Below are positions 1 to 11,006 of a stretch of 64,000 nt of DNA, one piece after another (the stretch's first letter is position 1; the number at the start of each line of letters is the position of its first letter). Source of the DNA: Trifolium pratense. Lineage: Eukaryota; Streptophyta; Magnoliopsida; Fabales; Fabaceae. The notes beneath the pieces were generated by a model, which saw nothing but the letters and a program-made list of their open reading frames with translations, was not told the DNA's origin and did not search any database. The stretch covers positions 28,828,251 through 28,892,250 of the forward strand of contig NC_060062.1 of the NCBI RefSeq assembly GCF_020283565.1. Direction: 5' to 3'. A program made the position numbers and the translations under genes.

Positions 1-192
1 AATTATTATTATTTTTTCTTACAGAAATAAATTGTTAAGTCTACATTTTTAATAAGGAATATAATACAATACTTAGTATAACGTTAATTTTTTTTTAAAA
101 AAATATACACCGCCTAAGTAATTTTTTTTATTCTTAAAAGAAAAAAAAGGTTACCGACCGTTGTTGAGTGCGTACATCTCACGTCCTTATCT

Positions 193-200
193 TATAAATA
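193..200 (+). promoter_or_regulatory. TATA box and CT-rich leader of the first ORF
   Basis: The string tataaata lies about 140 bases before the ATG at 336. It is followed by two CT-rich microsatellite stretches (about 249-260 and 291-303), a common plant 5' leader arrangement. This supports real transcription of the short ORF downstream. The transcription start itself is inferred, probably near 225-235. Confidence 0.5.
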
Positions 201-335
201 ATGAGCGCCCAAATCCGGGAACCCTAACTATTCATTCATTGCTCTGTTCTCTCTCTCTCTGATAATAATAATCTCATTCTTTTCTGAAAGCTCTCTCTCT
301 CTCTGATTCATTCTTCTTGCTGTTGTTTCGTTTTC

Positions 336-731
336 ATGGAATCACCGCGCACTCCGATTTCATCTCCGCTCCCACTTTCCATCTTCATGGAATCACCGCG
401 CACTCCGATTTCATCGCCATCGTCCCTCTCGTCGGTAACTCCTTCACCTCGCACTCCTCTCTGTGAATCTCCGATGATGGATCATACTCCTCCGATTTCA
501 CCTCGCACTCCGATTTCGTCCCTGTCGTCGGTAACTCCTTCACCTCCTCGTGCACCCAAAAAAAGCAATAAGCAACGAATGATATATTCTACCCCGATGC
601 TACGCTTAATGGATCGAATCATTCAAGATGGTGAATTGTGGTTGCTTGAGTATCGAAGGAATCAGAACACCGCTCAACTCATGGAAAACGAGAGAAAGAG
701 AAAAATCAAAATTTTGATGTCACTTCGATGA
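336..731 (+). CDS. Small Ser/Pro-rich protein of unknown function
   Basis: Single-exon ORF of 131 codons; I do not recognise the family. The N-terminal half is low complexity and built from repeats of MESPRTPISSP and SSVTPSPRTP-like units; at DNA level a 51-bp unit starting at the ATG is repeated at 387. The C-terminal third is different: basic and amphipathic (around NKQRMIYSTPMLRLMDRI and a Lys/Arg-rich end), as in a short helical or nucleic-acid-binding segment. No signal peptide or membrane span is visible. A TATA box and CT-rich leader sit at the right distance upstream, and the stop is followed by a (GAT)n run. The repeated SPRTP motifs could be proline-directed kinase sites, which is speculation. 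It might also be the first exon of a longer transcript running into the ARF fragment downstream. Confidence 0.45.
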   Translation: MESPRTPISSPLPLSIFMESPRTPISSPSSLSSVTPSPRTPLCESPMMDHTPPISPRTPISSLSSVTPSPPRAPKKSNKQRMIYSTPMLRLMDRIIQDGELWLLEYRRNQNTAQLMENERKRKIKILMSLR

Positions 732-904
732 TGATGATTGATGATGATGATGATGATGATGATAGTAACCCTTTCACAATTATTTCTCTCTTATTATTCC
801 TTTTCAGATATGACATATATAGATGCTTTCTATATCAAAATGGGTAAGGAAAAAGGGTAAGATTCCATTGTTATTTTTTGACATAATATATAGATCATGC
901 TTTC

Positions 905-1513
905 TATATGGAAATAGGTGAGTTCATTGCCACTTCCTCCTTCTCAGGCTCGTTAGTTTTCAATTTCATTTCCATAAAGTTTTAAACTTTCTTCTTTTTA
1001 GGTTATAAAAATTGTGTCTTTAGTTATATCGTTTTAATTTGGGTAATTTCATTTATCTATTTTTTGTTTCAGAAAATGTGGCTTTTGTTTATTTGTTCTA
1101 TTCTTTTTGTTGATGATTTATGTTCTTGATTGTGTTTTCGTGTTTGGACTTTTGACTAATTTGTAGATCATCTATATAGGTTTCATTTTATGTTAATTAA
1201 CAGCCTTTCCAGAATGTTTTCAATATATGGAAATAGGTTTGTTTTCAATTTCATTTCTATAAAGTTTTTAACTTTCTTCTTTTTAGGTTATAAAAATTGT
1301 GTCTTTAGTTATGTGGTTTTAATTTGGGTAATTTCATTTATCTATTTTTTGTTTCACAAAATGTGGCTTTTGTTTATTTGTTCTATTCTTTTTGTTGATC
1401 ATTTATGTTCTTGATTGTGTTTTCGTGTTTCGACTTTTGACTAATTTGTAGGTCATCTATATAGGTTTCATTTTATCTTAATTAACAGCCTTTCAAGTTC
1501 CAGAATGTTTTTC
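905..1513 (+). repeat. Tandem duplication of about 300 bp
   Basis: Two adjacent copies, about 905-1222 and 1223-1513, share long blocks such as the run around 'ggttataaaaattgtgtc' and end with the same 'aattaacagcctttc' string. Copy 2 lacks about 35 bp near its start and copy 1 lacks a few bases near its end. The sequence is T-rich and intron-like with no coding content. Confidence 0.8.
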
Positions 1514-1656
1514 AGTGACCCTTTTACCTTATGAACATGGAGCAAACTGAGGGAGGGATGAGAAGTGAAATTGATGATTTAAGTTTTTAACTTTCTCAGA
1601 CAAGTTAAGGGCATTAAAAAAAATATTTTTTTTTGTTCTGTTTTGCATGTGTGAAA

Positions 1657-2020
1657 AATGATGATCTGTATCAAGAGTTATGGAAGTTGTGCGCAGGACC
1701 TTTGGTGGATGTTCCTAATATTAGTGACAGAGTTTTCTACTTTCCTCAAGGTCACATGGAACAAACAAGTGTGTATCTTTTTCTATGACGCTTTTGTTTT
1801 GTTTTGTTGGTTAGTAACCATTTTTGTGATGTAGTTATATTCAATTTTTGTCTAAACCAAGCAACTTTTTCTGTTGTACTTACATATAAAACTTTATGGT
1901 CTTTTGGTCTTTTTTTGGTTGCAGCTTCAAGCATCTACTGATCAAGAATTGAACCAAGAAATTCCTCATTTCAATCTACCATCGAAGATTTTATGCCGTG
2001 TTGTTAATGTTCAGTTGCTG
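1657..2020 (+). pseudogene. Auxin response factor 5' fragment (two exons)
   Basis: Two blocks encode the conserved N-terminus of auxin response factors. The first (about 1657-1764) reads [19 protein letters not shown] followed by the [12 protein letters not shown] motif. The second (1925-2020) reads LQASTDQELNQEIPHFNLP then SKILCRVVNVQLL. The intron between them has an acceptor (ttgcag at 1924), and a donor (gtactg) follows the second block. ARFs are nuclear transcription factors; this segment precedes the B3 DNA-binding domain. The B3, middle and PB1 parts are absent, since ATG13-like sequence begins about 500 bp later. The donor after HMEQ is poor: a few extra bases precede the first usable GT and would break frame. 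No clear in-frame start exists; a short ORF starting at 1531 (MNMEQTEGGM) may be the relic of the original N-terminus. I read this as a truncated gene fragment. Confidence 0.75.
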
Positions 2021-2521
2021 GTACTGTTGTTTGATTCCTCTTGTTACATTGATGTCTTTATGTGTTTTTTGTTGTGAAAATGATGGTTTGTGTTTATTTA
2101 ACTTAGAATCTTGTTGATTTTCTTTTTGTTGTTGTAGGTTTTTGTTTTCGTGGGCATGTTTAAATCTGCATTGTAGTTGAAATTTGATAGTTGGAATATT
2201 GCTGTGTTAACATGTTTATGCTTATTGATTGTTGTTTTTTGCTTTATCAGAATGATCCATGGTGGTTGCTGAAATCATATTGACTGGTGAAAGTGTTTGA
2301 TTGATTAATGATTTAGGTGTTAATGTTAGTTAGTTTTAGGTGTATATGATATGTTGTTTATCTAATGTGTTTTTGGAATTTGGTATTTGATAAAGACATG
2401 GTACTAGTTTGAAAAGTAGTGGTTTTTGCTGGAGGAAGAGATTGGTCGATTAATTAGGAATTGATTAGGATTTAGGATGGATTTTCAGAATAATTAATAT
2501 GCAGCCTGAATTGGGAAAATT

Positions 2522-5500
2522 GGAGGAGTGATAAATGGTTTAATTTTGCCTTAGGGTGATCGACCTTCTGCTCTTGATAACTTGAACTTTTGGCATAGGA
2601 ATTTGATGGATCCGATGATAATTGACATTATATTAGTTCATGAAGAGAATGGTTCTTCTGTTGAGACAGTTATAGAGAGGTGGAATGTTCAATATGAATG
2701 TCCAAGAGTAATGGCTCCTCAAATTAGTGATAGTACTATATCTTACAAGAAAACATACCAGAAATCGATTATACTGTTTCGCACTCTTTATTCTCAAATG
2801 AGGCTTCTCCCAACTCATAAGATATTTAGGCAGTTCATCAAATTACACTTGTAATTTTGATATTGTTTACAAAGTCTCTTCCTTTAGTGATCCATTTTCT
2901 AGGGAAGAAGGAGCGATGATGGAAGAATATATTTTCTCGCCCGTTGATGCGCTTCCAGGCCGTCTTAGCTTATCCGTGACTTATCGTTCTACTTCTACAT
3001 TATCTGATTTCAACCTTGAGTGGTCAACATCATTACCAACAAAAATAATTACTGATTATGTTGGAAGTCCGAATACAGATCCTTTGAGGTATTTCCGTTC
3101 TTCAGTAAAGGGTGTCCGTGTGCCTCCGTCTATTGCGCCACTTGATCGTCCTCATAGTTGGACGCCTGGATTTCACAAAGCAGTGCCTTTTGTACAGAAC
3201 CATCAGTATGTTGGATCACCACCGGTGCATCGTGGTTCTCTCGAGCCATTTGATTTTACATCTCCACCTACTGATAATTTCAATATCAGATATCATAACC
3301 ATCGAATACAAAGTCAGTCAAGGTCTACAAGTTATGACGAGCATCAACTTTCTCCACCATTCTCATCCTCTCTATCTCCATCACGACCTATACATAGTGG
3401 CAATACAATGCATACTCGTATGCGCTCTGAAACAGCGCCTGTGTCTATACCTCATCCAATAATGGGAAAAAGTTCTAGAAATCTTTGTCCTAATTTTTCT
3501 GATCCAAATAGAAGTTCTCTGCCCCCTTTATCTCCCAGACGGAATGATGCATCGTCAAACGAGTCTCCATCTGGAATCAGGTCATTCAGGAAAATAGAAT
3601 CTCTAAAGTTTGGTCAAAAGGTAACTTTAATTGGTCCTCCATTTCTACTCCCTAAAGTTTAAATCAAATGTGTTTTATCTGTTTGATAAGTCTTTTGTTT
3701 GCTTCATAGATTGTCAGAGATAGCAAGGAGGATTCAGGGCGGTTCTCAGGATTGCTATCTTCTAGTGACTCACTATGCGTTGGAGTTTCTAGAACCTCAA
3801 GCAAATTATCTTTTCAGGATGAATTGGACGATAATGACTTTTCATGTCCTTTTGATGTTGATGATGTTGACCCTCCAGATGTTCTGTCAAGGTACTTTGA
3901 TAGACTTCACCATCACAACTGAACTCATAGTCGTGTTTAAGCTTACTGACTTACTGTGATTTCATAATTACTTTCATATTTTTTTTAAAAGAACCTCATC
4001 CCTCAACGATAATATTTAAAATGTTTGACTTACTGTGAATTAAATTTATAATTACTTTGGTATGACCCTATTTTATTTGCTTACATGATTGGAATGGTAA
4101 AAGAAAGTACGAATCAAGGTCTAAATCTGCTTTTTTTGGATAGATATTTTTAACATTGACAAGGTTCTAGACATATGCCTTCAAAAGGAGAAAAGAATTT
4201 ATGGATATTCTACCAATGAATGAGAAACCAAAAAGAGTTGAAGATTGTTTGATATTGTGGATTTATTTTTAAAGGATTTTGTAGATGTATTTCCTAGGTG
4301 TTATTTATTCCCTCCATGACAAAATATAAGCAAAATACTAGTACTTGATCGACTCTCAACCTATATAAGGAAACAAATCATGGAAGACAGAAATATGGCA
4401 ACCTGTCCTTTGAGTCTTTTTTTTTAATACTCGGTATTCGGCCCAAGGACCGACTGATCCGAGGGACATCTAAGATACTTTAAGTGATCTAAGATACTTC
4501 TAAACTACTCTAAGATACAATCATACAGTTAAAGATATTTATGCAGTATTGTTTTGTATATTCTAACAATCAAAATTATCTTATGGCACAATAATTCATC
4601 CCTAAAAGCCAAGTTTGTCATAGCCACTCACGAAAGGAGTGTTTAGAAAAGCTTATGTGGACTTATATTATAACATAGCTCTTGTTTTAGTGTTTATAAA
4701 AATGGTTTACAACATGCTCATAAGATGTATTCAGCTTATATTTATAAATTCTTCAAGATAGCTTATAAAACGACTTATATAGAGAGCATATGTGCAGTTT
4801 ACCCTCATTTCCTCCTCGATTGTAGAGATATCTTATATGTAAACTTTTGTATAAAAGTGCTCAATTAAGTTGTTTATGAAATGGCCCATAAATCTCCAAT
4901 TTTCGCTCTATCAAGTTTAGACATGGATATAAAGTTTGTCAATACTCAATAATAGTCAGTGATATCTTTATTGTTCCTGGGATGGATATACGTTTATGCT
5001 CGTTGATTTATCTATTCTGATTGAAAACTATTGGTTATCCTCTTGTGGACATAATTTGGATCTTCTGTCATCACAGAGTTGTTGTCTTCTATCTCCTTAA
5101 GTTTAGGAATTCCATAATAAGATTCTACAATACCATTTGTTTTTGAAGAGAAGCAGATAATGTCTTTTGTAGGATGGCTTCCATGTGGACATCAGCATAT
5201 GGTTACTTCTTTTTTAGAAAAATATAAATTAGAGGGGCCAGGGTAGTTTCCCTGTCTGGTATTCTATTTTAAGTTGCTTTTTGTTAACTTCTAATTGCTC
5301 CATGTTCATCTTCTCTCTTGAACCACGGTTGCCTTTTAGCTCTTCCGTATTCAATTATGACTTGGGTGGAGTCGAGTGAGTGTCCTGCTAAGGTCTGTGC
5401 CTGGCATCCTCTATTCCTGAAATCTAACATGATGGATTCTACTTTTGCTTCTTGCTTAGTGGTAGCTTGCTATATTGATATGTAGTTATCTTTGAAATTG

Positions 5501-6535
5501 GGTTGAACCTAACGTAACCTTACAAAACCCTCAAAGTACCTATCTTAGAAATATAGGTTATATCTCATCTAATGTGGTTCTCTCAACACACCCCTCATGC
5601 CTATGACTGGACACATCTAGAGTGCGACTGAAGTTGCCTGATAGCGGTGACCTAATAGTAAGTGAGCCAATGGATATTAGATAGGCTCTGATAAGTGATA
5701 CCATCTTAGAATTTGGGTTGGCCATAACTCAACCCTTACAAAACTGAGTTGTAAGGTGAGGACCAACCACTTATAAACATATTTTCATGTCATATCTCAT
5801 GTAATGTCAGACTCTTAACAGTTGTGTGTTTTTAATCTACCAGTAACATGCTCCTAGACTAGACCTCCTTTCTTTTTTAAAATCCTGACACTATTGATCG
5901 ATCCTTTTGGAAACTAATAAGTTAATAACCTGTTGGATTATATTTTGTTGTTCCATGGTCATTTGTAGATTTAGTATGTATAGTCAGATGAAGGATTCAT
6001 ATTTGAATGTACAGACAAAGATTACTGCTTTGTTAGATTTTTGGAAACACTGTATTATTATACTATTCTCATTTAAATTTCTTTCTGATTATGACCTGCC
6101 TTTCTCAATGTTCATGAGTTGTGTTTGTATTTTAGTATCTATTCTAATAATTGTTTTTTTTACGAAAGTATCTATTCTAATAATGTTATGCCTTTTTCCT
6201 TGTTAATTATATGTGTAAATAGCCATAATGTGTATGGGAAGAGTGCTTCAGAGTCCCCTTCAACATCATTACCAATAGGGAGAAAATCACAAGATGCTGC
6301 TGTTTGTGTTCTTGTGCACATGCTTAGAACAGCACCTCCTTTACGCCAAGATTCAAGTTGTTATTCATCGCATTCCCTGAAGGCTGAAGTCGATGGAGGA
6401 GTTGCTACTGCTTCTGGATTCTTCATGCTTCGAAAGACAACTGATGCACTCGAAGAGCTAAGGAGTTATAGAGAAATGAGAGACCTTCTTCTTTCTAAGA
6501 GCGGTACTCGGATCCTGAAAAGAGATGAAACTTAA
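2522..6535 (+). pseudogene. ATG13: ATG13-like autophagy gene, 5'-truncated and frameshifted
   Basis: Three coding blocks match plant ATG13, the regulatory subunit of the ATG1 kinase complex that starts autophagosome formation. Block 1 (2522-3620) holds SDKWFNFALG, DRPSALDNLNFWHRNLMDP, the YKKTYQKSIIL region (HORMA-like domain), SPVDALPGRLSLSVTYRS and a long Ser/Pro-rich linker. Block 2 (3710-3891) holds DSGRFSGLLSSSDS and a DDNDFSCPFDVDDVD motif. Block 3 (6223-6535) holds KSQDAAVCVLVHMLRTAPPL and ends LLLSKSGTRILKRDET before the stop. Splice junctions 3620/3710 and 3891/6223 are GT-AG and keep phase. Defects: about 50 N-terminal residues (before SDKW) are not found; one extra G at 2555-2557 breaks the frame; a second shift lies near 2832, after KIFRQ, before SSNYTCNFDIVYKVSSF. 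The 'ttag' at 2551-2554 could act as a cryptic acceptor that bypasses the first shift. The 2.3-kb last intron carries repeat debris. Probably a pseudogene; the well-kept 3' exon suggests recent decay. Confidence 0.8.
3892..6222 (+). other. Last intron of the ATG13-like locus, repeat-rich
   Basis: Non-coding 2.3-kb interval between two ATG13 coding blocks. It contains a scrap starting near 4430 with 'cggcccaaggaccgactg' (SINE or other tRNA-like debris) and, at about 5500-5830, relics of the legume repeat that carries 'aactcaacccttacaaaa' and 'gtaaggtgaggac' strings. I see no coding signal in it. Confidence 0.5.
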
Positions 6536-6749
6536 GCATTCTGACTAATTACAGGTTATACAAAACAATCACTTGGGAAAGAAAAAAGATTGAGGGAATT
6601 TTGTACATATCTGACTTTATGATTGGTTAGAAACAACAAAGTTATTATTTTATCATGACTAAAATGCTTCTAATTTGCTCTAATCTTTATAAACATCATT
6701 ACAGTTTGAAATGAAGAATCTCATTTCAAACACGCCTATGAAATTTTGG

Positions 6750-7340
6750 GCAGATTCTGCAAGCACTACAATGACTGATACTGGAGAGATGTCATATTTC
6801 TTGGGAATGTAGGCTTAAGCAATCAGATGCAGGAATCCTTATATGTCGATAGAGATATATGCTGCTGATGAGATCCTAAAGAAGTTCAACATGAGCAAAA
6901 GCAAGCCCATGATGAGAATGAGAAGCTTAGCAAAGAAAATGGGTCTAGAAGAGTTGAAGAAGCATACGGAAGCTTAGTTAATGTGCCTTACGTCAGGCTG
7001 TTTGTGTCCTTTCAAGATTTCTGCGTTATGCTAGTGAGGAACTTCTCAAGGCAGCAAAGAGTGTTACTATCAATGTAATTACAATATATTCATGGTTTCT
7101 CAGATAGGGATTGGGTTGGATCTATTGATTATATGCAAAGCACCTCTGGCTACTGTTTTTCATTTGGTTCTGGAATGTATTCATGGTGCTAACAAGAGAA
7201 AGAAATTGATGCTCAATTGACGGCGGCAGAGGGTGAGTTCCTAGCAGCAGCTAACCAAGCCTTATGTTCTGTTTTAGTAGATTAAGATCTTTTGTTAGTG
7301 GGAGATTTACATATTATCAATTCTGTTTTAGTAGATTAAG
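6750..7340 (+). mobile_element. Ty1-copia RT/RNase H relic
   Basis: Scattered frames spell the end of a copia polyprotein: SYFLGM (about 6799-6816), ADEILKKFNMSKSKP (about 6860-6908), then DWVGSIDYMQSTSGYCFSFG and a SWC motif, then EIDAQLTAAEGEFLAAANQA (about 7104-7262). These are the end of the reverse transcriptase and the RNase H domain of Ty1-copia elements. Several frameshifts and stops separate the blocks, so it is dead. The sequence after the last block (gtgggagattt near 7298) could be the start of a 3' LTR. It lies just after the ATG13-like stop codon. Confidence 0.75.
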
Positions 7341-8125
7341 AATTTAAGATATTCTGTTTTAGGAGATTGTTATCAATTTTTGTATTTAAAGATGCTTCAT
7401 ATCAATAAAAAGTATAGTTTTAGAGAAAAAAAATTATTTAATACAGTGATATTATTTTCCTATTTTAAATTTCTTAACTTGTGCACATTTGCCATACAAT
7501 ATGACCTTTTTTTCTCCTTTTATTGGAGATTAAGTGCATGTTTGGAACCGCGCGCAGTCCATTTCTCGTCTCACAATGTAAGCTGCTACATCTACAAGCT
7601 TTTTATTCCCCTGTTGTTCAGGGTGAATCCATCATGTTTCTAAAGAGAATCTAATTTGATTCATCATTAGTTTATATTCTCCGAGTTAGATCCATATCAG
7701 GCTCATTTTTCCTGTGAAACATCATAAAGAAGAATAAAATATACTTCTTTTCCCCTGTTTACCAATTTTCACTTGCAACATAACACAACATAACATAACA
7801 AGAAGACTCTAAAGAATCACACATCCTCCATAGAGGCTGTGAAGGTTCCAAAGAAATGCTAAAGCATACTGATAATGAAAACATATAATCACCATTTCTC
7901 CTGCACTATCCCATATTCACAAACCTATCTTTACACCCCCCAAGAATAATAATGCAATAGGAGATATTTATCTACTATCTTCACACATTCACACATCACT
8001 CTAAAATCTAAAACATTTGCTGCATTTGGAAATTGAATCCCTTGTTGCAACTTACAAGCCTAAGAAGAATAATACACACAAAACTTATCTATAAATCACC
8101 ACATAATCATCTTCCAGTAACATCA
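7341..8125. other. Intergenic; 3' side of the lectin kinase
   Basis: No coding signal beyond short chance ORFs. The part nearest 8126 (about 7740-8125) is likely the 3' UTR and downstream region of the minus-strand lectin receptor kinase. Confidence 0.4.
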
Positions 8126-10189
8126 TCACAGCTTCAAAGTGCAGGAGTAATTATTGCAAAGTCCAGTGTTGGCACTGTTATAAGGAAATAAAGCAACAGG
8201 TCTAGTTTTTGGCAACTCAGGAATAGGCTTCTCCATGTTATGCAGAAGCTCCACAACTTGCTCCATAGAAGGTCTTCCTTTGTTCTCGTTTAAAGTACAA
8301 AGCAACCCTATTTCCATAACTCGAATCGCTTGCTCCAAATTGATCAACGATCCCATTCTTTTATCAACCAGCTTCACTTTCTCATCAGTCTCATGCAAGT
8401 TCCATGCAAAATCTAATAGGTTCCTCTCTTCCGAATTTCCTTCATCTGTTTCCTCCACCCTTGGCCTTCCACCAATCACTTCCAACACAATCACACCAAA
8501 CTCAAACACATCAGCACCATTACACACTACTGCCTCAAACTGTTTTGATTCTGCTCCCAATAGCACAAATCCAAAATCTCCCAAAACAGCTCTGAAGCTT
8601 ACATCTAGAAAAACACTGCTGCATTTCATGTTTTTGTGAGCTAGTTGTTTACTGTGCAAGAAACTCAAGCCGTCGGCTACATCTTTGATGACTTTGAACC
8701 GACGCGTCCACGGAAGAACACCAGCTCCGAATAGCCATTTGTCGAGGCTTCCATTAGGGACAAAATCATAGACTGCAATGATTTCATTGTTGTCTTGACA
8801 CCATCCCCTTATAGGAAGCAAATTCGGGTGACGAACATGACTAATGACTTTGATTTCTTTCAACAAACGTTTCTTATCAGATCCGTGTGTGTTGAGAAAT
8901 TCAGTTGAGAATCTTTTCACAGCTACTTGGCTTCCATTACTAAGCTTTCCTCTGTAGTATACTCCTCTAGTATCACTTCCAAGTACTTCTATCTCACTGA
9001 ATGATCTAGTCGAAGAGGAAATTGCAGAAAAAGCGAAGCGACGTGGTTTGTTAGGAGGCCTTGGCCTATGAATATCTTCCTCTATAGAAGTCCTTGATTT
9101 AGAAACACTTCTTCTGTGTTTGCTGATAAAGTAAAAACCAACTAAAACAACCAAAGCCAACACTACAGCAGCCACAAAAATCAAAAAGCTTCGCGGAGTT
9201 TTGTTCCTATTAGAGTTCTTATCGGTAGCTGCTGTTGTTTCTGTAGTTTTCTCAAGCATGATCTTACCTTGACATGTTTCAGATGAAGGGTAGCGAAGAA
9301 AAGCTTGGCTATTTGAAGTGAAGTTCCAAGAGAGTATGTTGTGAATTTGTGTGTGGTTACCGGTTGAAGCTGAGAATCCTACAAACATATACTCATTCAG
9401 GTAAGGTGACAGATCCATAAATTCTGAGAAGATAGGCTTGATAGGATAAACTTCATCGTTCGCTAGTCCTAAACGAATGTCGATTCTCCTTCGTGGACCA
9501 TCATAATCGATCCAAGCATGGTGAACAAAACCATCTTTAAGTGAAACTCCAACATCAGAAACATTGATAATTTTAGTGGATACTATGCTACCTAAATTGA
9601 TACCAACATGATTATCATTTGGATCACCAAATTCCGGATTCTTTCGCGTATCAAACTCAATTGCAACCGCTTTATAATCGTTCTCACAAGCATCATTAAG
9701 CATACCAAGCCAAGGTCCTGGCCTTCCAACAGTGAATTCATCAGGTACAATGATAAAGGTAAGTCCACTACCACCACCATAATCACTTAAATCAGAATTA
9801 GTAGTTAAATTATTAAGCTGAAAAGAAAAGGTGGTCTGAAAAGAAGCTGGTGTTTTGGTAATTGGATCTAACAAACGAATTGGAAAGGAATATAAACCTC
9901 TACCTGCTTGATGTCTTATATCTGTTTCTTGTGATTCATTTGGAATTTGAAGTGAACCCTTTTCATTTGAGAACTTTGCATTTCCTAGAAGCTTTAAATC
10001 ATGGACTAATCTTGAGTTATTGGTGAAGCTGAAATCTAGGAAAGAGAAGTGTTTGGTTACATTGATTGGAACATCACTAGCTGAATAAACTGATGATACT
10101 AGATATGTTCTTAGATTGAAGAAGCAAAATAAGAGGAGAATATGGCTCATAGAAGCCATTGTATGAGAGAGGATAATGGAAAACTTCAA
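8126..10189 (-). CDS. L-type lectin receptor-like (pseudo)kinase
   Basis: Intronless 687-codon ORF with the LecRK layout. Residues 1-38 are a signal peptide; Met11 (MASMSHILLLFCFF) is an alternative start. Residues about 45-298 are a legume-lectin domain with several Asn glycosylation sequons; the metal-binding stretch EFDT (178-181) and DNHVGINLG (192-200) is kept, so sugar or ligand binding is possible. A membrane span lies at about 335-356. Residues about 398-650 are kinase-like: VAVKR keeps the Lys (425) and a helix-C Glu is present (445). However, the glycine loop is degenerate (LGSDTRGVYY), the HRD motif is HKN (518-520) so the catalytic Asp is gone, and after DFG (538-540) the activation segment including APE is deleted, with the text running straight into DVFEFGVIVLEV. 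It is therefore probably a plasma-membrane pseudokinase acting in signalling or defence. The open frame without a stop argues against simple decay. The LecRK subclade is not assigned. Confidence 0.9.
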   Translation of the reverse strand: MKFSIILSHTMASMSHILLLFCFFNLRTYLVSSVYSASDVPINVTKHFSFLDFSFTNNSRLVHDLKLLGNAKFSNEKGSLQIPNESQETDIRHQAGRGLYSFPIRLLDPITKTPASFQTTFSFQLNNLTTNSDLSDYGGGSGLTFIIVPDEFTVGRPGPWLGMLNDACENDYKAVAIEFDTRKNPEFGDPNDNHVGINLGSIVSTKIINVSDVGVSLKDGFVHHAWIDYDGPRRRIDIRLGLANDEVYPIKPIFSEFMDLSPYLNEYMFVGFSASTGNHTQIHNILSWNFTSNSQAFLRYPSSETCQGKIMLEKTTETTAATDKNSNRNKTPRSFLIFVAAVVLALVVLVGFYFISKHRRSVSKSRTSIEEDIHRPRPPNKPRRFAFSAISSSTRSFSEIEVLGSDTRGVYYRGKLSNGSQVAVKRFSTEFLNTHGSDKKRLLKEIKVISHVRHPNLLPIRGWCQDNNEIIAVYDFVPNGSLDKWLFGAGVLPWTRRFKVIKDVADGLSFLHSKQLAHKNMKCSSVFLDVSFRAVLGDFGFVLLGAESKQFEAVVCNGADVFEFGVIVLEVIGGRPRVEETDEGNSEERNLLDFAWNLHETDEKVKLVDKRMGSLINLEQAIRVMEIGLLCTLNENKGRPSMEQVVELLHNMEKPIPELPKTRPVALFPYNSANTGLCNNYSCTLKL

Positions 10190-10811
10190 TGATTCAGTGG
10201 ATAGTTTATAATTGTTTCTAATGCTTAAGTTAAGATAAGAAGGTTTGAAATTAGGTAGTACTAACCACTGATTAGTGAAGTTAAAATGAATAATACAAAT
10301 AATCTGACTAGACAGTTAATTGGACTCTTAAAAGACCAAGATGCATGCACATGCACTTACTAATACTTTTTTATATAAAAATAATAATACTAGTGACCGA
10401 ATGAAATTATGATATTTAGTTTTCAGAGTATCTTCACAAGCTTCAATCTTTGAAATTTTATATATGATACTTGAATATGTTTGTGTATTTAAAATGTTTT
10501 ACCGCGCGGTATAAGAATGTACGTGTTCCTTGGAGATCAATCTGAGATCTTCTTATTACTACATAAATTGTGTACACAAACCATTTAAAATAGGATTTTT
10601 GAAATCTCAACTTTAAGTTTTGAATGATGATTTCTTTAATATTTGGAGAAAGTGAGAAACAAACAAATGGTAATAGCTACAAAATGGATAACCTACTCCC
10701 TGTGTGGAGTATGACAGAGGAAGTATATGAGGTGCAAAATTGGTTTTGGATATTCATGGTCCACACACGTTTAAATTTTGGTACAAGTCTTCTATTAAAT
10801 TTTTATTAGTA
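10190..10811. other. Upstream region of the lectin kinase
   Basis: AT-rich intergenic DNA, presumably including the minus-strand promoter of the lectin receptor kinase. A CG-containing palindrome 'accgcgcggt' lies at 10501-10510. I see no gene here. Confidence 0.35.
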
Positions 10812-10826
10812 AAATCAAATTCAATA

Positions 10827-10990
10827 GGTCCCTTAAGCATGTGGTCAGGAGTTCGATCCCTGATTTATGCGTATGGAAAAATTTCGGCTGGGAGGAAATA
10901 ATACATCTTGTGTGTCCTAGAAGTTCTCCGACTGAGACTAGTTATCGTTAATGACGATGAAAACGTCGTACCAATATAATAATAATAAAA
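10827..10990 (+). mobile_element. tRNA-derived SINE with 15-16-bp TSD
   Basis: The body carries an RNA polymerase III B-box (gttcgatccc at 10851-10860) and ends in an (AAT)n/poly-A tail. It is flanked by a perfect direct repeat, aaatcaaattcaata, at 10812-10826 and 10992-11006. This is the signature of target-primed insertion. The 5' part with the A-box looks short, so the copy may be 5'-truncated. Confidence 0.75.
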
Positions 10991-11006
10991 AAAATCAAAT
11001 TCAATA

